Of a DNA stretch of 64,000 nt, positions 1 through 9,690 are shown piece after piece (position 1 is the stretch's first letter; each line of letters starts with the position of its first letter). The stretch is taken from contig NC_064236.1 in NCBI RefSeq assembly GCF_023101765.2, forward strand, positions 19,494,993 to 19,558,992. The letters are read 5' to 3'. The DNA comes from Spodoptera frugiperda (Eukaryota; Arthropoda; Insecta; Lepidoptera; Noctuidae). The translations under genes were made by a program, and so were the position numbers. The notes beneath the pieces were generated by a model. That model searched no databases and was not told the DNA's origin. It saw nothing but the letters and a program-made list of their open reading frames with translations.

Positions 1-10
1 TCATTTTATG

Positions 11-80
11 TTCGATTGAGAGGTCGCAAGTGTCGAGGACAACGTCTTGAGTTCAATTCCCGAGACGAGTAAAAGTTTTT
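11..80 (+). repeat. SINE family A, tRNA-like head fragment
   Basis: The stretch reads like the 5' tRNA-derived part of the SINE A copies elsewhere in the window: a GAGAGGTCGCAAGTG block, then a degenerate B-box GAGTTCAATTCCCGAG. The body downstream of about position 80 is missing. The B-box would be a Pol III promoter element in an intact copy; here it is only a relic. Confidence 0.6.
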
Positions 81-189
81 AATTTTACCATAATTTGGTG
101 TAGGTGTTGTACCTACTACAATTGGGTAGATGACTAATTTTTATTTTAATGTGCGTCTTATAAATTATATTAAAACATTAGACAAGTAT

Positions 190-300
190 TTTGTATTTCC
201 TTAAGGAAACAAAAACTTTCGAAGATATATCGATATGAAACATTGCGTGACGTCATTTTCTAGGTACGTAAAAATTACGTATTTGCAATATACCTGTCTA
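190..300 (-). repeat. dispersed repeat containing TGACGTCA (copy 1)
   Basis: Reverse-complement of this stretch aligns by eye with 12040-12160 and 51495-51580: a CCTAGAA-type block, a (TGACGTCA)CGC core, a run of (AT)CAATATATCTTCGAAAG and a flanking GTTTCC. The palindrome TGACGTCA lies at 248-255. No coding potential is seen. The family is not identified. Confidence 0.5.
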
Positions 301-373
301 ATATTTTTTCATGACCTAACAGACGGACTAAATAGATTGTTAATTTTCATAAATCGTCATCATCCCTATTAGA
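295..373 (+). repeat. repeat fragment shared with 50973-51055
   Basis: About 80 bases starting TGTCTAATATTTTTTCAT and continuing through ACCTAACAGACGGA match 50973-51055 with few differences. No ends, target duplication or coding frame can be seen, so this is a fragment of an unidentified interspersed repeat. Confidence 0.6.
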
Positions 374-1334
374 TTTTTATAACTATGTTGTTAAATTCAC
401 CTGTGGATTCGCTGTCATTAAAATAGGAATTATGTGAGATTTGTTACTAAGATTATTTGTGTTAGGTATACGTGCTTTTATAAACTCAAACACATACACA
501 TTAGATCCAAACTCGACCAAACGTTTTGTGTAGCACGTCCCATGTTACGTTAAAAGGAAAATAGACACTAGCGACTGCCTGCAGCGAACGCCTGACTGAC
601 TTTTATTGCATATTCGCTCGCCAGACTCTAAAAAGAACGAGTTTACTATCGATCGATCACATCGAATTTTCTAAACTCGGAAACCTATCAATAACTACGT
701 AAAATCCTCATTTTTCTCCTTAAAAAATCTTAAGCTACAATTATTATTTGCTGTGAAACTAGGTGACCGTTTCCTCTGATACTGAGATATGTAGCTGTGC
801 GAGGAAGATGCGCAGCTCGAGTATACGATGTGTCGATAGTAGGGAAGCCATCTACAGCATACATCTAGGTACCTATAGCACACATCCATAGCACGCATCT
901 TTATAAATAAAAAACATAGCTAAGCTGAGTCCGTTTTAACCAGTGCTATGCTATCATAGGCTTCCACCAATCATGTTCATTGGTACCGGTATACCCATAG
1001 GCCTTAATGTAGATAACAAACAAGACATTACTAATACCAAAAGCTTTTAGTAAGAACAAAAAATATAGGATATGTTCTCATTTTTAAATCCGGTGCTTAT
1101 GTCAACAATAGTCTAGGAAACATTAAAAAAAAACTTGTAGATAAAAACGTGACCATGCTAATACTACCTGTTCACTGACAGACATTTTGTCGCGACCGGA
1201 CTTTGTGATTTAATGAATGTCTGTGCGATTATATTATTAGTGTTTTATTAGTGAATAATATGAAGTCGTCTCGTGTCTGATTCTTGGGCTGGATAAAGCA
1301 GTAACGAATTGGATTTCGGTGCTGCACGTTACCT
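374..1334. other. non-coding stretch, nothing recognised
   Basis: No open frame of convincing composition, no repeat family recognised and no RNA gene seen. A short reading frame on the minus strand at 695-898 is Cys/Tyr/Ser-rich and looks like chance. Confidence 0.5.
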
Positions 1335-1447
1335 AAGGGGTTACCAGGGCTAGCTGGAGTAGGATCGAGGTAGTTCTTAGTCAGTAAGAGTCCGATACTC
1401 CCTTTCACCTCACCCTAGGCAAAAGAAGTCATTGGATGATTTCCTTC
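1335..1447 (+). repeat. R1-type LINE 3' tail, degenerate
   Basis: The order of blocks matches the 3' untranslated end of the R1 LINE at 3473-4325: GGGGTTACCAGGGCT, TTAGTCAGTAAGAGTC, a CTCCCTTTCACCTC block and GAAGTCATTGGATGATT. It is diverged and lacks the coding part, as expected of an old 5'-truncated insertion. Confidence 0.65.
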
Positions 1448-1956
1448 CCTTAAGAATATGTTTTTAAAATAACTTATAGCCTATTCTATCTAGGCACGCA
1501 ACAGGAAAAACGTCTTCTACTGAGCATAAATATCCGTGACCTACTAAATTTCCGAACTAGGGAATTATGAAAATAAAATAAATATTACGTACACAATCAT
1601 GATTGTGTTAAATAACAATTACATTAAATCCATTAACAATGTAGTTACTGGAACATGAAATTAAATAATTATTAACTTTTAAAACACAGTTAAAAATTAA
1701 TTTCCATTTGTGTAATTATTAAAGAATTAAAACATATTGCCTGTAACATTTTATATAAGTATTTTAATATGAAAAGAGAATTAACAATAAAATTAATAAT
1801 TCATTTCATTTACCAAAAACGAATAATATCGAATTGGGTAAACATTGGGAGGCTATTTGTAAATGCAGATTCATTTTGTGAGTTAATTTAAAGTTTTATT
1901 TTGTTGAGAAGAACGAAGTAATGTACCTATTTACATTAGATTTGTAGTAAATAAGA
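1448..1956. other. AT-rich stretch, nothing recognised apart from an 18-bp palindrome
   Basis: Very AT-rich with no coding frame. A perfect palindrome, ACACAATCATGATTGTGT, lies at 1591-1608; no function can be assigned. Confidence 0.5.
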
Positions 1957-2090
1957 GTTCTCAGGTTAAAGTCCCAAGTTAGGCAAAGTGCTATCAGTAC
2001 TTCAGTTTTCGGAAAATGCTCAGTAACTGCACGGAGTCTGAAATCAATGCTCGGTATTACATGAAACTTCAGCGCCTATTTTATGGAATG
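1957..2090 (+). repeat. SINE family A, degenerate copy
   Basis: Recognisable blocks in the right order: a worn B-box region, TTAGGCAAAGTG, a TTTTCGGAAAATGCTCAGTA block and CACGGAGTCTG. The 3' half is missing or unrecognisable. Confidence 0.55.
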
Positions 2091-2204
2091 AAACACACAA
2101 TGTAGGTAACTGGTAGTGGTGGTGGGTACATAGTAAAACAAATTTTGTACAAACCTACTTATCTTTTCGTGATTAAAAAGACTGACATAGTAATATTCAG
2201 TAAA

Positions 2205-2335
2205 ATGGTCTCGGTGGCCCGGAGGTATACCAGCAAATTATATAGTGTGATGATTAATGCTCAAACCTTCTCCGTGTGAGAAGAGGTGTTTGGTCAGCAG
2301 TGGACACTTGTAGGCTGTTGATAATGATGATGAAC
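2205..2335 (+). repeat. SINE family C, internally deleted copy
   Basis: Begins with GGTGGCCCGGAGGT and then jumps to the 3' part (GTGATTAATGCTCAAACC-type block, CTTCTCCGTGTGAGAAGAGG, CACTTGTAGGCTGTTGAT) that follows a longer body in the copy at 52107-52425. It ends in a GATGATGA-like tail. The middle, including the B-box region, is deleted. Confidence 0.65.
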
Positions 2336-2510
2336 AGTATATAAATAGCTCTTTTCACATTGGTGTGTCATAATATTGTTACGAAGAATGAAATCGATAT
2401 TTTTTTCTATGAATGAACAATATATTGCGTAGATATATAACCGGTTTATAAGCTAGTATCTATATGTTATGCAAAGTGTTAAAGACCTCTTAACCTTGAA
2501 TTTATGTTTA

Positions 2511-2821
2511 GTAGCTTTTGCTCGTGGCTTTGTCTGCGCGATTGGGGGCAAATAAAAAAGAAGTGAAGCATGTTTTTTTTGTTAATACATAATAGTCCGC
2601 ATACCAGTTATTATTTTTCTAAATGCTTCAATCGAACTCCCAACCCTATTTTAGGGAAATGGGGGTTAGAAACAAACAAAAGTAGTTTATGTCATTTTCC
2701 ATTGTTTTTTTCCATTAAACATCACGTCAATTCGTTGCTTCGTTTTGCTGTAAAACACGGACAAACAAACAGACACACACACACACACACTTTCACATTT
2801 TATAGATAATATTAGTATAGA
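2511..2821 (-). mobile_element. non-autonomous Helitron, minus strand
   Basis: Read on the minus strand it starts TCTATACTAATATTAT, the 5' end shared with the Helitrons at 29005 and 13595-14184, immediately after an A. It runs through a (GT)n stretch (2771-2790 on the plus strand) and ends near a CGCGCAGACAAAGCCACGAGCA block followed by CTAC where CTAG is expected, next to T. The altered terminal tetranucleotide suggests a degraded 3' end. No coding content. Confidence 0.6.
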
Positions 2822-3472
2822 TTTTCTTTTCTTTAAAAAAAGTTCTTCAACACTACACTTAATCGTTTAATTATATGTGTATACATACGTTACCGTAACA
2901 TAAAAAGAACTTAATAAACCTTACACCACAGCTTTGACCTTTAGGAAATAATCACTATAATGATATATTATGTGACAAACAAATAAAACTGTAAACAATA
3001 CCTCTAACAAACCAATATAAAGTTATTCGATAATTATTACAATGTTAACTAACAAACTTCGGAATATTAATAAACCAACTTCTGTATGACTGAACAACTG
3101 AATAAAAATTAATAATAAAATAAACGAAGGCTGTACACCGTAGCAATATTAAATTCTTTTCACACAACGAGTATTGGAAATTCTTCACAAGTCGGGCGTC
3201 GAATAGCCAGCCTTATTTGAAAAGTTATACTAAAACGTGAACCGGTCGACCTTGACGGTTTTTTGTCTAAATAACGATTTTTCTAGTTCAAACGCTAACA
3301 CATATCGATGTTGGATCGTTCAATATTTATATTCGCGAAGATTAGGGCTTTTTGAACTTAGAAAAATATATAACTATTTACAAAATTACGTTTCATTTAA
3401 AGGTATCTTGATGAATTCGCTCGGGCTTTCTTATAATTCGCATGTAGGTATTTATGTATTTTTGCTGAATGC
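2822..3472. other. AT-rich stretch, nothing recognised
   Basis: No repeat family, RNA gene or convincing reading frame recognised. The open frame that enters the R1 LINE from 3237 is unrelated sequence fused by chance to the LINE frame. Confidence 0.5.
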
Positions 3473-4325
3473 TTCCTGCCGGAGGTTGTACGCGGGGATC
3501 GTTCGGTCCATGGCCCTCTACGGCACCCCTTTGTGGGCGCCGAACGATCTCACGGTGGAATAGCAGCAACGACTGTCACAACCGAGGGCTGGGCTCGCTG
3601 TCATCGCAGCAGTAAGTCCCCTCTTTGAGGAGTGGCTAGAGAGGCGTCACGGCGTCCTGACCTACCGCCTGACGCAGGTGCTTACCGGACATGGGAGTTT
3701 CGGTAGGTTCCTGTTCCTTATTGGGCGGGAGGAAACGCCCGGGTGTCATCACTGTAAGGATCACCCGGAGGACACGGTAGAACATACGGTGGCGGTGTGC
3801 CCCGCGTGGGCTTGTGTCGATGTGGTCGGCGACGGCGCCCTCTCGCGCCCAGCACTGGTTCAAGCCATGGTGCGGAGCGAGAGGGACTGGGATGCCGTCT
3901 CCTCTTTCTGCGAAGCAGTCATGCTAGCTAAGGAGGAGGCGGGGCGCGTGAGGGAACAAACCTCCTCACGCCCCAGCCGTCGCGAGAGACACTCTGGGCG
4001 TCGGGGATCGCGGGACGATCTCCGGCCACCGTAAGTGCGGGCCTGCGGACGGCGAGCAAGGGTAGCTCATCGCCCGAACAGAACCAGACCCGTGCGTGCG
4101 GCGCGTCGCGTTCCGCGCGCGTCTCAAAGAGCCATCAGGCCACCACAGATGGGGCCCAGTAGGGCTGATGCCTGATCCGGAGCTGCGGACTACCTAGCGG
4201 GTTTACCGGGGCTCCGGCTCGAAAAGCAGGAGAAGGAACGGGGTGGTTTTTAGTCAGTAAGCGTCTGACACTCCCTCTCGCTTCGCCCAAGGCGGGAGAA
4301 GTCATAGGATGGTTTAAACCCCTCA
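3473..4325 (+). pseudogene. 5'-truncated R1-clade LINE: C-terminal ORF2 remnant plus 3' UTR
   Basis: The encoded protein reads as the C-terminus of an R1-type non-LTR retrotransposon polymerase. A segment ending the RT thumb (RRLYAGIVRSMALYGTPLW) is followed, in the same frame, by a region with LTGHGSFGRFL and a CCHC-like finger (C-x2-C around residues CHHC, then H and C in HTVAVC) typical of R1/TRAS/SART proteins. A TAG at 3561-3563 interrupts the frame; from 3564 it stays open to the natural-looking stop at 4032-4034. The rest is the 3' UTR (about 4035-4325), which recurs as short tails throughout the window. Everything upstream, including the endonuclease and RT catalytic core, is missing, so the copy is dead on arrival. 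High GC sets it apart from its AT-rich surroundings. Confidence 0.85.
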
Positions 4326-4552
4326 AAAAAAAGTCTTTTTAAATACGATGAGGTAACTAAGTCAGTAATGTAAGTATATCTGTCACAATTGCGAAAGTGA
4401 TTAGTTTTTTTATTTATATTCTCTTTTATCATTAGTTTTTAACTTGAGTTGTTATGTTTGTTTTAGCAACGTTTTAGTTTATTTCTAGATTGTAATAATT
4501 ATAAAGCCATATTATAAATATAATATTATAAACCATATTATAAGCCATTTTA
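4326..4552. other. AT-rich spacer
   Basis: Short AT-rich spacer between the R1 LINE tail and the Helitron at 4553. It contains ATTATAA-type repeats, with no gene or known element recognised. Confidence 0.5.
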
Positions 4553-4813
4553 TCTTTATATATATAATTCTTCTGTAAGTGTGTATATCCCTGAACTTCT
4601 CTTAAACGACTGGACCGATTTTAATGAAATTTTTTGTGAGTGTCAAGGGGATCTGAGAATGGTTTAGATTCACAATTTTGTCCGCTGGACAATGTTTTTT
4701 TAATTAATTTTTAATTTATTAGTAGTTGTTGATTTTGGAATGTTTTACATTGGATCCGGCAAATTTTCAAATTAAAGACGTGTAGACAGGACAACGTCTG
4801 TCGGGTCCGCTAG
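4553..4813 (+). mobile_element. short non-autonomous Helitron
   Basis: Starts TCTTTATATATATAATTC directly after an A and ends GGGTCCGCTAG directly before a T, the Helitron insertion pattern. Just before the end lies a stem, GACAG/CTGTC, within GACAGGACAACGTCTGTC, matching the expected 3' hairpin. At 261 bp it has no coding capacity and would depend on a RepHel protein supplied elsewhere. A related, MITE-interrupted copy lies on the minus strand at 14585-15308. Confidence 0.75.
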
Positions 4814-4829
4814 TAATATTATAAACCTC

Positions 4830-5140
4830 ATGATTTACCTCATGAGATTATCGACATGTGGGATGTTGATTCAGCAATCATTGTGCCGATAGTCGTATCT
4901 GCCAATGGCCTCATAGCCAAAACGTTAGACGGTTGGATCAAGAGCCTGATGCAGAAGGCAGTAGTCCTAGACAAAGTGCGTATTGTCCGGAAATTCCTTT
5001 CTCATGAGTCCTGACTGCCGTAGCATGGATTACTCGCGTTATTGGTGGGGTACTGCTTTTTATATTTCAAATGTTTTTTTTATTATTTAATATTTAAAAA
5101 TGTAATAAACAAGTGTAATCAATAAATAAATGAAAAATAA
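4830..5140 (+). pseudogene. LINE polymerase C-terminal fragment with 3' UTR (copy 1)
   Basis: A frame reads MWDVDSAIIVPIVVSANGL and continues to KAV(V)LD...VRIVRKFLS before a TGA at 5012-5014. This resembles the C-terminal segment common after the RT domain in many animal LINE proteins. Compared with the copy at 11655-11990 it lacks about 25 bases in the middle (after SANGLIAK), which breaks the frame. The 3' UTR (GGGGTACTGCTTTTTATATTT and on to AATAAATAAATG) is shared by both copies. The clade cannot be named with certainty. Confidence 0.65.
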
Positions 5141-5166
5141 AGCCAAAGAATATGAGTCACGTGTAT

Positions 5167-5560
5167 GGGGATATTTGTAACAGTGGACAATTGTAACACC
5201 ATACAAACACAAAAAATGTGGTTTATTTCGTATTTTATAAATGTTACAGAGCTACGTAATGTTACCTATTACCAAACTTAAAACGAATAGTAAGGCTCCT
5301 AATTTTAATTTGTCAAATAAATATCGTTTTTGTCTGTTGAATACAGCTAGAATGGCTATGTGCTTCAAATGTAATTGTGTTCAGTTTAAATATTTGAAGA
5401 AATATCTTGTTTTTGTGATTAAAGACTGATTCATAACTGATAAGACTGCAATCAAAAAATATTTACTTCGAGTATTCTTACTCAACCCACTTGTGTTTTA
5501 TTTCATAAAAAACTTTTGTTACAATTGACCACACGATGGGTACAATTGTAACAATCCTTA
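5167..5560. repeat. candidate inverted-end element
   Basis: The left edge has GTGGACAATTGTAACAC (with another TTGTAACA just before it). The right edge has GTTACAATTGACCAC followed by GTACAATTGTAACAAT. The two inner blocks are inverted relative to each other over about 15 bases. This looks like a non-autonomous DNA element with repeated terminal half-sites, but clean target duplications are not visible and no family is recognised. Confidence 0.35.
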
Positions 5561-5945
5561 AGATCCAACTCAATTTTTCGTTTATAACATTAGTCAACTA
5601 CGGGTAGACAATACTTTAAATAAATAACCAGTGCCTCTAAATTCACTAATTAATATTATAAAAAACAATAGATTTTACACCGGAGCCCGTCAAACAACGG
5701 GGGTTAAAATATGTTAATGTGGCCCCTCGTCTAGACGGTAGAGCCTAGACGGTATTTATTCGGTTATAAAATCAAGTTATGAATTCGTTCACATAAATAA
5801 TTAAATTTTCCTATGTAGTATGATTATTGTGAGTTAATAATTCGTTATACTATAATAATATTATGTACTTCAACATTTAAGCATTGGCGAAACACTTAAA
5901 ATACTTAAAAACAAATTAATATTAACAACATTACAGTTAATTATG

Positions 5946-6110
5946 TCTCTCTTATCGGCTTACTCACATAACTGTGTGATGAGGAACTCGACTACTCAGT
6001 AGTAGCGCGACAATCGCCGCATTGCGGGTCGCGGAATCCTGTGCTTCTAGCATGGCTAGAAACTAGTGGATTTTCTCGTGAAACAGTTACGTCTCACGAA
6101 AGTTATAATA
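5946..6110 (+). repeat. dispersed repeat, CGGCTTACTCACATAA family (copy 1)
   Basis: Shares with 52454-52640 the order CGGCTTACTCACATAA, GATGAGGA(A/T)CTCGACTA, AGTAGTAGC, GCGGAAT and later CTCACGAAAGTTATAAT. In this copy the outer inverted ends are not preserved. Confidence 0.55.
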
Positions 6111-6254
6111 AAATTAACGTTACAGTTGAAAAACTAAGCATCAAAATACTTTGTACAATAAAATATTCTTACCTATCTGATCACAAGAAAGATATGTCAT
6201 TGGATATACTACTTACTACCTATATTATTCTTTTTTATTTCTTATTCGAATATC

Positions 6255-6335
6255 ATGTCAAAGTGTTCCCTCCAAAACTTATATTATTGTGCCTGGCAGG
6301 ATCCACATCGTGTCCTAGTTATATTAACCACTCAA
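6255..6335 (+). repeat. repeat fragment shared with 16262-16325
   Basis: GTTCCCTCCAAAACTTATAT, then CAGGATCCACATCGTG and AGTTA..TTAACCAC align with 16262-16325 in the same orientation. This accounts for part of the 105-codon open frame at 6041-6358, which should not be taken as a gene. Confidence 0.45.
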
Positions 6336-6860
6336 CAGCCGCACTCAGAGACTTATAACTATTTCTTAGTAACGATTATGTGTCGAAAACAAGTGCTCAG
6401 GACTGGGTTAAGTAACCATTAAAGTACCTTACTGAGTACGGCGGTAAGCCTTAATAATGGTAAGATTTACCGCCGGTAATAATTAATTGAGTATTAAGTA
6501 CTTACTTAGACTTAGCTTAACAATATCAGATTTTAGCCTGTCCTGTTTGCTTTCATTTATAGTGGTAGATTAAACAAACTTATCGCTCTAAGTTTACGTT
6601 CATTCAATTTACAGTGGATAGACAGACCCGCTCTTTTCAATTAACCCAGTGCTCTAGTTACACAAATTCAGTTTATTTCTAGGTAAAGTCTAATTTAGTA
6701 AGCTAAATCCGTATTTTAACAGTTTTTTTATAGAATAAGCTGGCATACTAGCAGATGGATTACCTGATGGTAATCAGTGCTGCCCGCGAACGTCTGTTAA
6801 ACCATAGGAGCTATAACTGAGTTGCTGAACTTTTGAAGATTTAGCATAAAGTAAGGGAGG
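6336..6860. other. non-coding stretch with a short LINE-like motif
   Basis: Mostly unrecognised. Around 6735-6800 a block GATGGATTACCTGATGGTAATCAGTGCTGCCC resembles the GCAAACGAGCAGACGGATCACC repeat at 27380-27490 in shortened form. No coding frame. Confidence 0.45.
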
Positions 6861-7070
6861 AGTCCTGGTGGCCCAGAGGTATAAGACGCCGCTTTTCATG
6901 CATAAGGTTCGAAAACTACCAATGGCTAACTCTAACTTGTAACAGTACTTTCTAAGATTACTTAGACGTCACTAACAAGCGGTGATCATCTTGAGGAAAC
7001 CTGGGCTTATAATTTATAGTTATAAGTTTGTAAGTATTAATGCTCAAACCTTCTTTGTAGCCTTTGGTTA
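6861..7070 (+). repeat. SINE family C
   Basis: GGTGGCCCAGAGGTATAAGACG at the head, a worn B-box (GGTTCGAAAAC), then TAGACGTCACTAACAAGCGGTGA, GAGGAAACCTGGGCTTATAATTT and TAATGCTCAAACCTTCT in the order seen at 52107-52425. The 3' end is truncated inside the terminal block. Confidence 0.65.
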
Positions 7071-7094
7071 GCATAGGCCGCTTACAGACTGTCG

Positions 7095-7200
7095 GTTAAG
7101 GGATGATTGGGATTTCGGTAACCTAACACAACGCAAGCGTTATTTCACACCGTGTTTTTATTCGCCCGTGCCCATTAGTGCCGAAACATGATTCTCTCAC
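7095..7200 (+). repeat. dispersed repeat Z (AACGCAAGCGTT palindrome), copy 1
   Basis: GATGATTGGGATTTCGGTAACC leads to the palindrome AACGCAAGCGTT (7130-7141) and to GTGCCGAAACATG...TCTCTCAC. The same blocks occur at 15856-16020 (inverted), 19190-19225 (inverted) and 35041-35135. No coding frame. Confidence 0.5.
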
Positions 7201-7946
7201 GTTGAAACTAGATTACCTACATCATTACTGAGGACGAGTTTGTCTAAATATAATTTACATTGAATAGTAAACTCTAGTCTGTAATTAGTGAAATGTGTTT
7301 AAAATTTGAAGTAATTAATTATGATAAATAATTTTGCAGCTAAAATTCATTAATATTATGGAGGCTGAGGTTGGTAGGTAAGTAATTTTAATGGAAATTC
7401 AAATATCTAATAATAAAGTAAATAAAGTTTGTTGTCCATTACACTTGTTACGAAAGTTACCTGGGAATAGCACCCAATACTTCTGACGTTTCGTACAGGA
7501 TCAGTCACTAAGAAATATTTGTTTAACATCATTGTACAATTTAAAGACTCAAAATAAAATAATTATAATGTCATGTTTAATTCAACTTTTTATTTTAACA
7601 TTTCAATCCCACAAACACTCATTACTGAAACCTACACTAATAAAAATATTTACATTTGAACACCCGACGAAATGTTATTTAAATATTTCCTAGAATAAAT
7701 CCAACTAACTTCCACATATAAAACGATTGGAGTAAGTAAATGTACAGTAAAGAGCATTAAATTCAAGTGAAACAGTATTTACAATTTTACAAGAGAATGT
7801 GTGAAATCCTTGATAAGCTTCAGTGATTAGTGGTTGCGCAGACGAGAGACTTTTGCTGGACTGACTTGACTCAACTGCATCTTAAACCTAACCCTATTTA
7901 CACAGCGCACCGATCTCCAAGATAATGCGAATATGACTTGCTAGTA
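7201..7946. other. non-coding stretch, nothing recognised
   Basis: AT-rich; no element ends, RNA gene or plausible reading frame seen. Confidence 0.5.
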
Positions 7947-8118
7947 TCTGCCTGTCCCGGAGCTACGGACTGTCTAGCGGGTTACCGGGGCTCCGCCGCC
8001 GGCTCGAAAAGCAGGAGTTGGAACAGGGTGGTTTTTAGTCAGTAAGAGTCTGACACTCCCTCTCGCTTCGCCCAGGGCGAGAGAAGTCATTGGATTATTT
8101 TCCCCCCTCAAAAAAAAC
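7947..8118 (+). repeat. R1-type LINE 3' tail
   Basis: Matches the 3' UTR of the LINE at 3473-4325: GGAGCTACGGACTGTCTAGC, GGGTTACCGGGGCTCC, GGCTCGAAAAGCAGGAG, GGTTTTTAGTCAGTAAGAGT, CTCCCTCTCGCTTCGCCCA and GAAGTCATTGGAT. It has a small GCCGCC insertion and a T-rich/A-rich end, consistent with a severely 5'-truncated retrocopy. Confidence 0.75.
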
Positions 8119-8280
8119 CTTCTGCCTGTGGCTTCACCGCGTTACCATGGATAAAAGATAATCTAGGCGTAATTGTCGATTATAATCTACGAAATTTCAC
8201 CCCGATCCCTTCAACCTTTTTGACGTGATAGAATAACAAAGGCGATGTAGATGGTGTTCATATATTTAAATTTTTCACTG

Positions 8281-8460
8281 AGCGAATTTGTAACTGACTG
8301 TCGTACAACGTATCGCGGTTTCGATTCCCGCACGAAACAACAGATTGTATGATCCACAAAGTGTTTTTCGTAGTCTGGTTGTCATGTGTATGTGAAGTTA
8401 TACGTTTGTACACCCACAATATAGGAGAAAATCCTTGTGTAGGGCAGCATTTAAAAAAAT
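8281..8460 (+). repeat. SINE family B, degenerate copy
   Basis: B-box region GGTTTCGATTCCCGCACG, then GTATGATCCACAAAGTG, GTCTGGTTGTCATGTGTATG, ACACCCACAATATAGGAGAA and AATCCTTGTGTAGGGCAGCA follow the family B order. The A-box half is badly worn. Confidence 0.65.
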
Positions 8461-8780
8461 CTTATCGCCAGGTGGCAAAAAGTCTCTCACTTGCACAAGT
8501 TGCACAAGACCTACAGTGGTTTGACTCTTTGAGCTCTTCACAGGGGAATTATAAAAGCTAGGGGCCACTAGCTGAATTTAATTACACAGCAAATTGTGTA
8601 TCCGTAATTATTATGATGTTCATTTCATACGGAGATCTGGAGAAATGTTACATGTAAGTAACTTAATAATATCATTATGTTCACCGTCGGCTTTGAACTC
8701 CGTGTTGCTTGATGAGCATTTCTGGTTAATTTATGAAGTGTACGGTATTTGTAATGTAGAATTTTGTTTTGTGTGTTAAG

Positions 8781-9035
8781 ATGTAGTGACAAGGATTGAA
8801 AAGGGAATGTTACGGGTTTGGACATGTAGGAAGGACGGATGAAAACAGGTTTTCGAAAGAAGTATACAGAGCGGGTATTAAAGGGACCGTCAGCAGAGGG
8901 CGCCATACACGGACATAATATTATGTCCACCAGATTGGAAATATATTAAAGAAGGGCCAAATTGAACAAGTCATGATGAAGCGAAAATATAAGAATTGTA
9001 ATCTCTCCCTGAGTAGGCAGAGAGCTTATGTATGT
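8781..9035 (+). pseudogene. LINE reverse-transcriptase C-terminal remnant
   Basis: After a frame slip near 8815 the plus strand reads GFGHVGRTDENRFSKEVYRA, then GIKGTVSRGR, and after further slips QIGNILKKGQ(I)EQV. This matches the typical C-terminal tail of RTE-like LINE polymerases (LRWFGHV-R-ENR...GRPRRTWLD-I). Internal stops (for example TAA/TGA around 8920-8935 in this frame) show it is dead. The long minus-strand frame over the same bases is a shadow. Confidence 0.7.
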
Positions 9036-9192
9036 ACATAATGTATCGTGGTTTGTTTTGACACGTCACACTGTTTTTGTCTGCTGTACTATATGTATAT
9101 ACTTGTTATACCACACTGTAATGGTTCGTGGAGTACATGAAAAGTAGCCACTGTCCTAAAGCTTGAATAAACGCATTTATAAAAAGGTCTGT

Positions 9193-9243
9193 AAAAAACC
9201 CTAAAACAAAAAAGTCCGGGACTTTCTTGTTTTAGGGTTTTTT
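9193..9243. repeat. 51-bp near-perfect hairpin
   Basis: Two 25-base arms (9193-9217 and 9219-9243) separated by a single G; 24 of 25 pairs match by eye. The outer arm reads AAAAAACCCTAAAACAA. It lies in otherwise featureless AT-rich DNA. It could be a minimal fold-back element or a recent palindrome; there is no gene on either side for which it would be a terminator. Confidence 0.8.
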
Positions 9244-9439
9244 TTTCATTTTCGTATTGTAAAGAAACGCAGTTGGGATTTTTAGTTTTTTAAATTACCT
9301 TTTTTTATTTTAATTTCTTTTAGTTTTATTATTGAATGAGTTTATATAATAACCTATAATATATAAGTACGGTATATATAATTTATAACAAGTGTCATTC
9401 TGACAACTAATAAAATTCTAACGATGCCTTTAAAGCCGG

Positions 9440-9690
9440 AACCCAACGAGTCATTCAGGCTATAAAGTGAACAATATTCGAATTTGGCGCCAAAAATCCG
9501 CCATTTTGTTTTTTTTATTATTTTGATATACCTATCGTGTCACTCTCACAGTAAATATGAATCTAACGTCACCTGTCAAGCCAAAATCCATCAAGCCGTT
9601 TAGGCTGCAGAGCGTGCCAAACAATTATACATACATACATACTCTCGAAAAACATAACCCTCCTTCTGGCGCAGTCGGGTAATAAAAATG
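9440..9690. repeat. interspersed repeat fragment
   Basis: Contains GGCGCCAAAAATCCGCCATTT, CACCTGTCAAGCCAAAATCC, a (ACAT)n run at 9630-9646 and CTTCTGGCGCAGTCGGGTAA. The last two blocks look like internal or terminal parts of a lepidopteran transposon, but no ends can be set. Confidence 0.35.

Noticed and set aside
2771..2790. CA-repeat microsatellite as a separate element
   Set aside because: It is an internal part of the minus-strand Helitron at 2511-2821.
9193..9243. Telomere-like repeat (CCCTAAAA)
   Set aside because: Occurs once per arm in a hairpin, not in tandem, and insects such as moths use TTAGG repeats.
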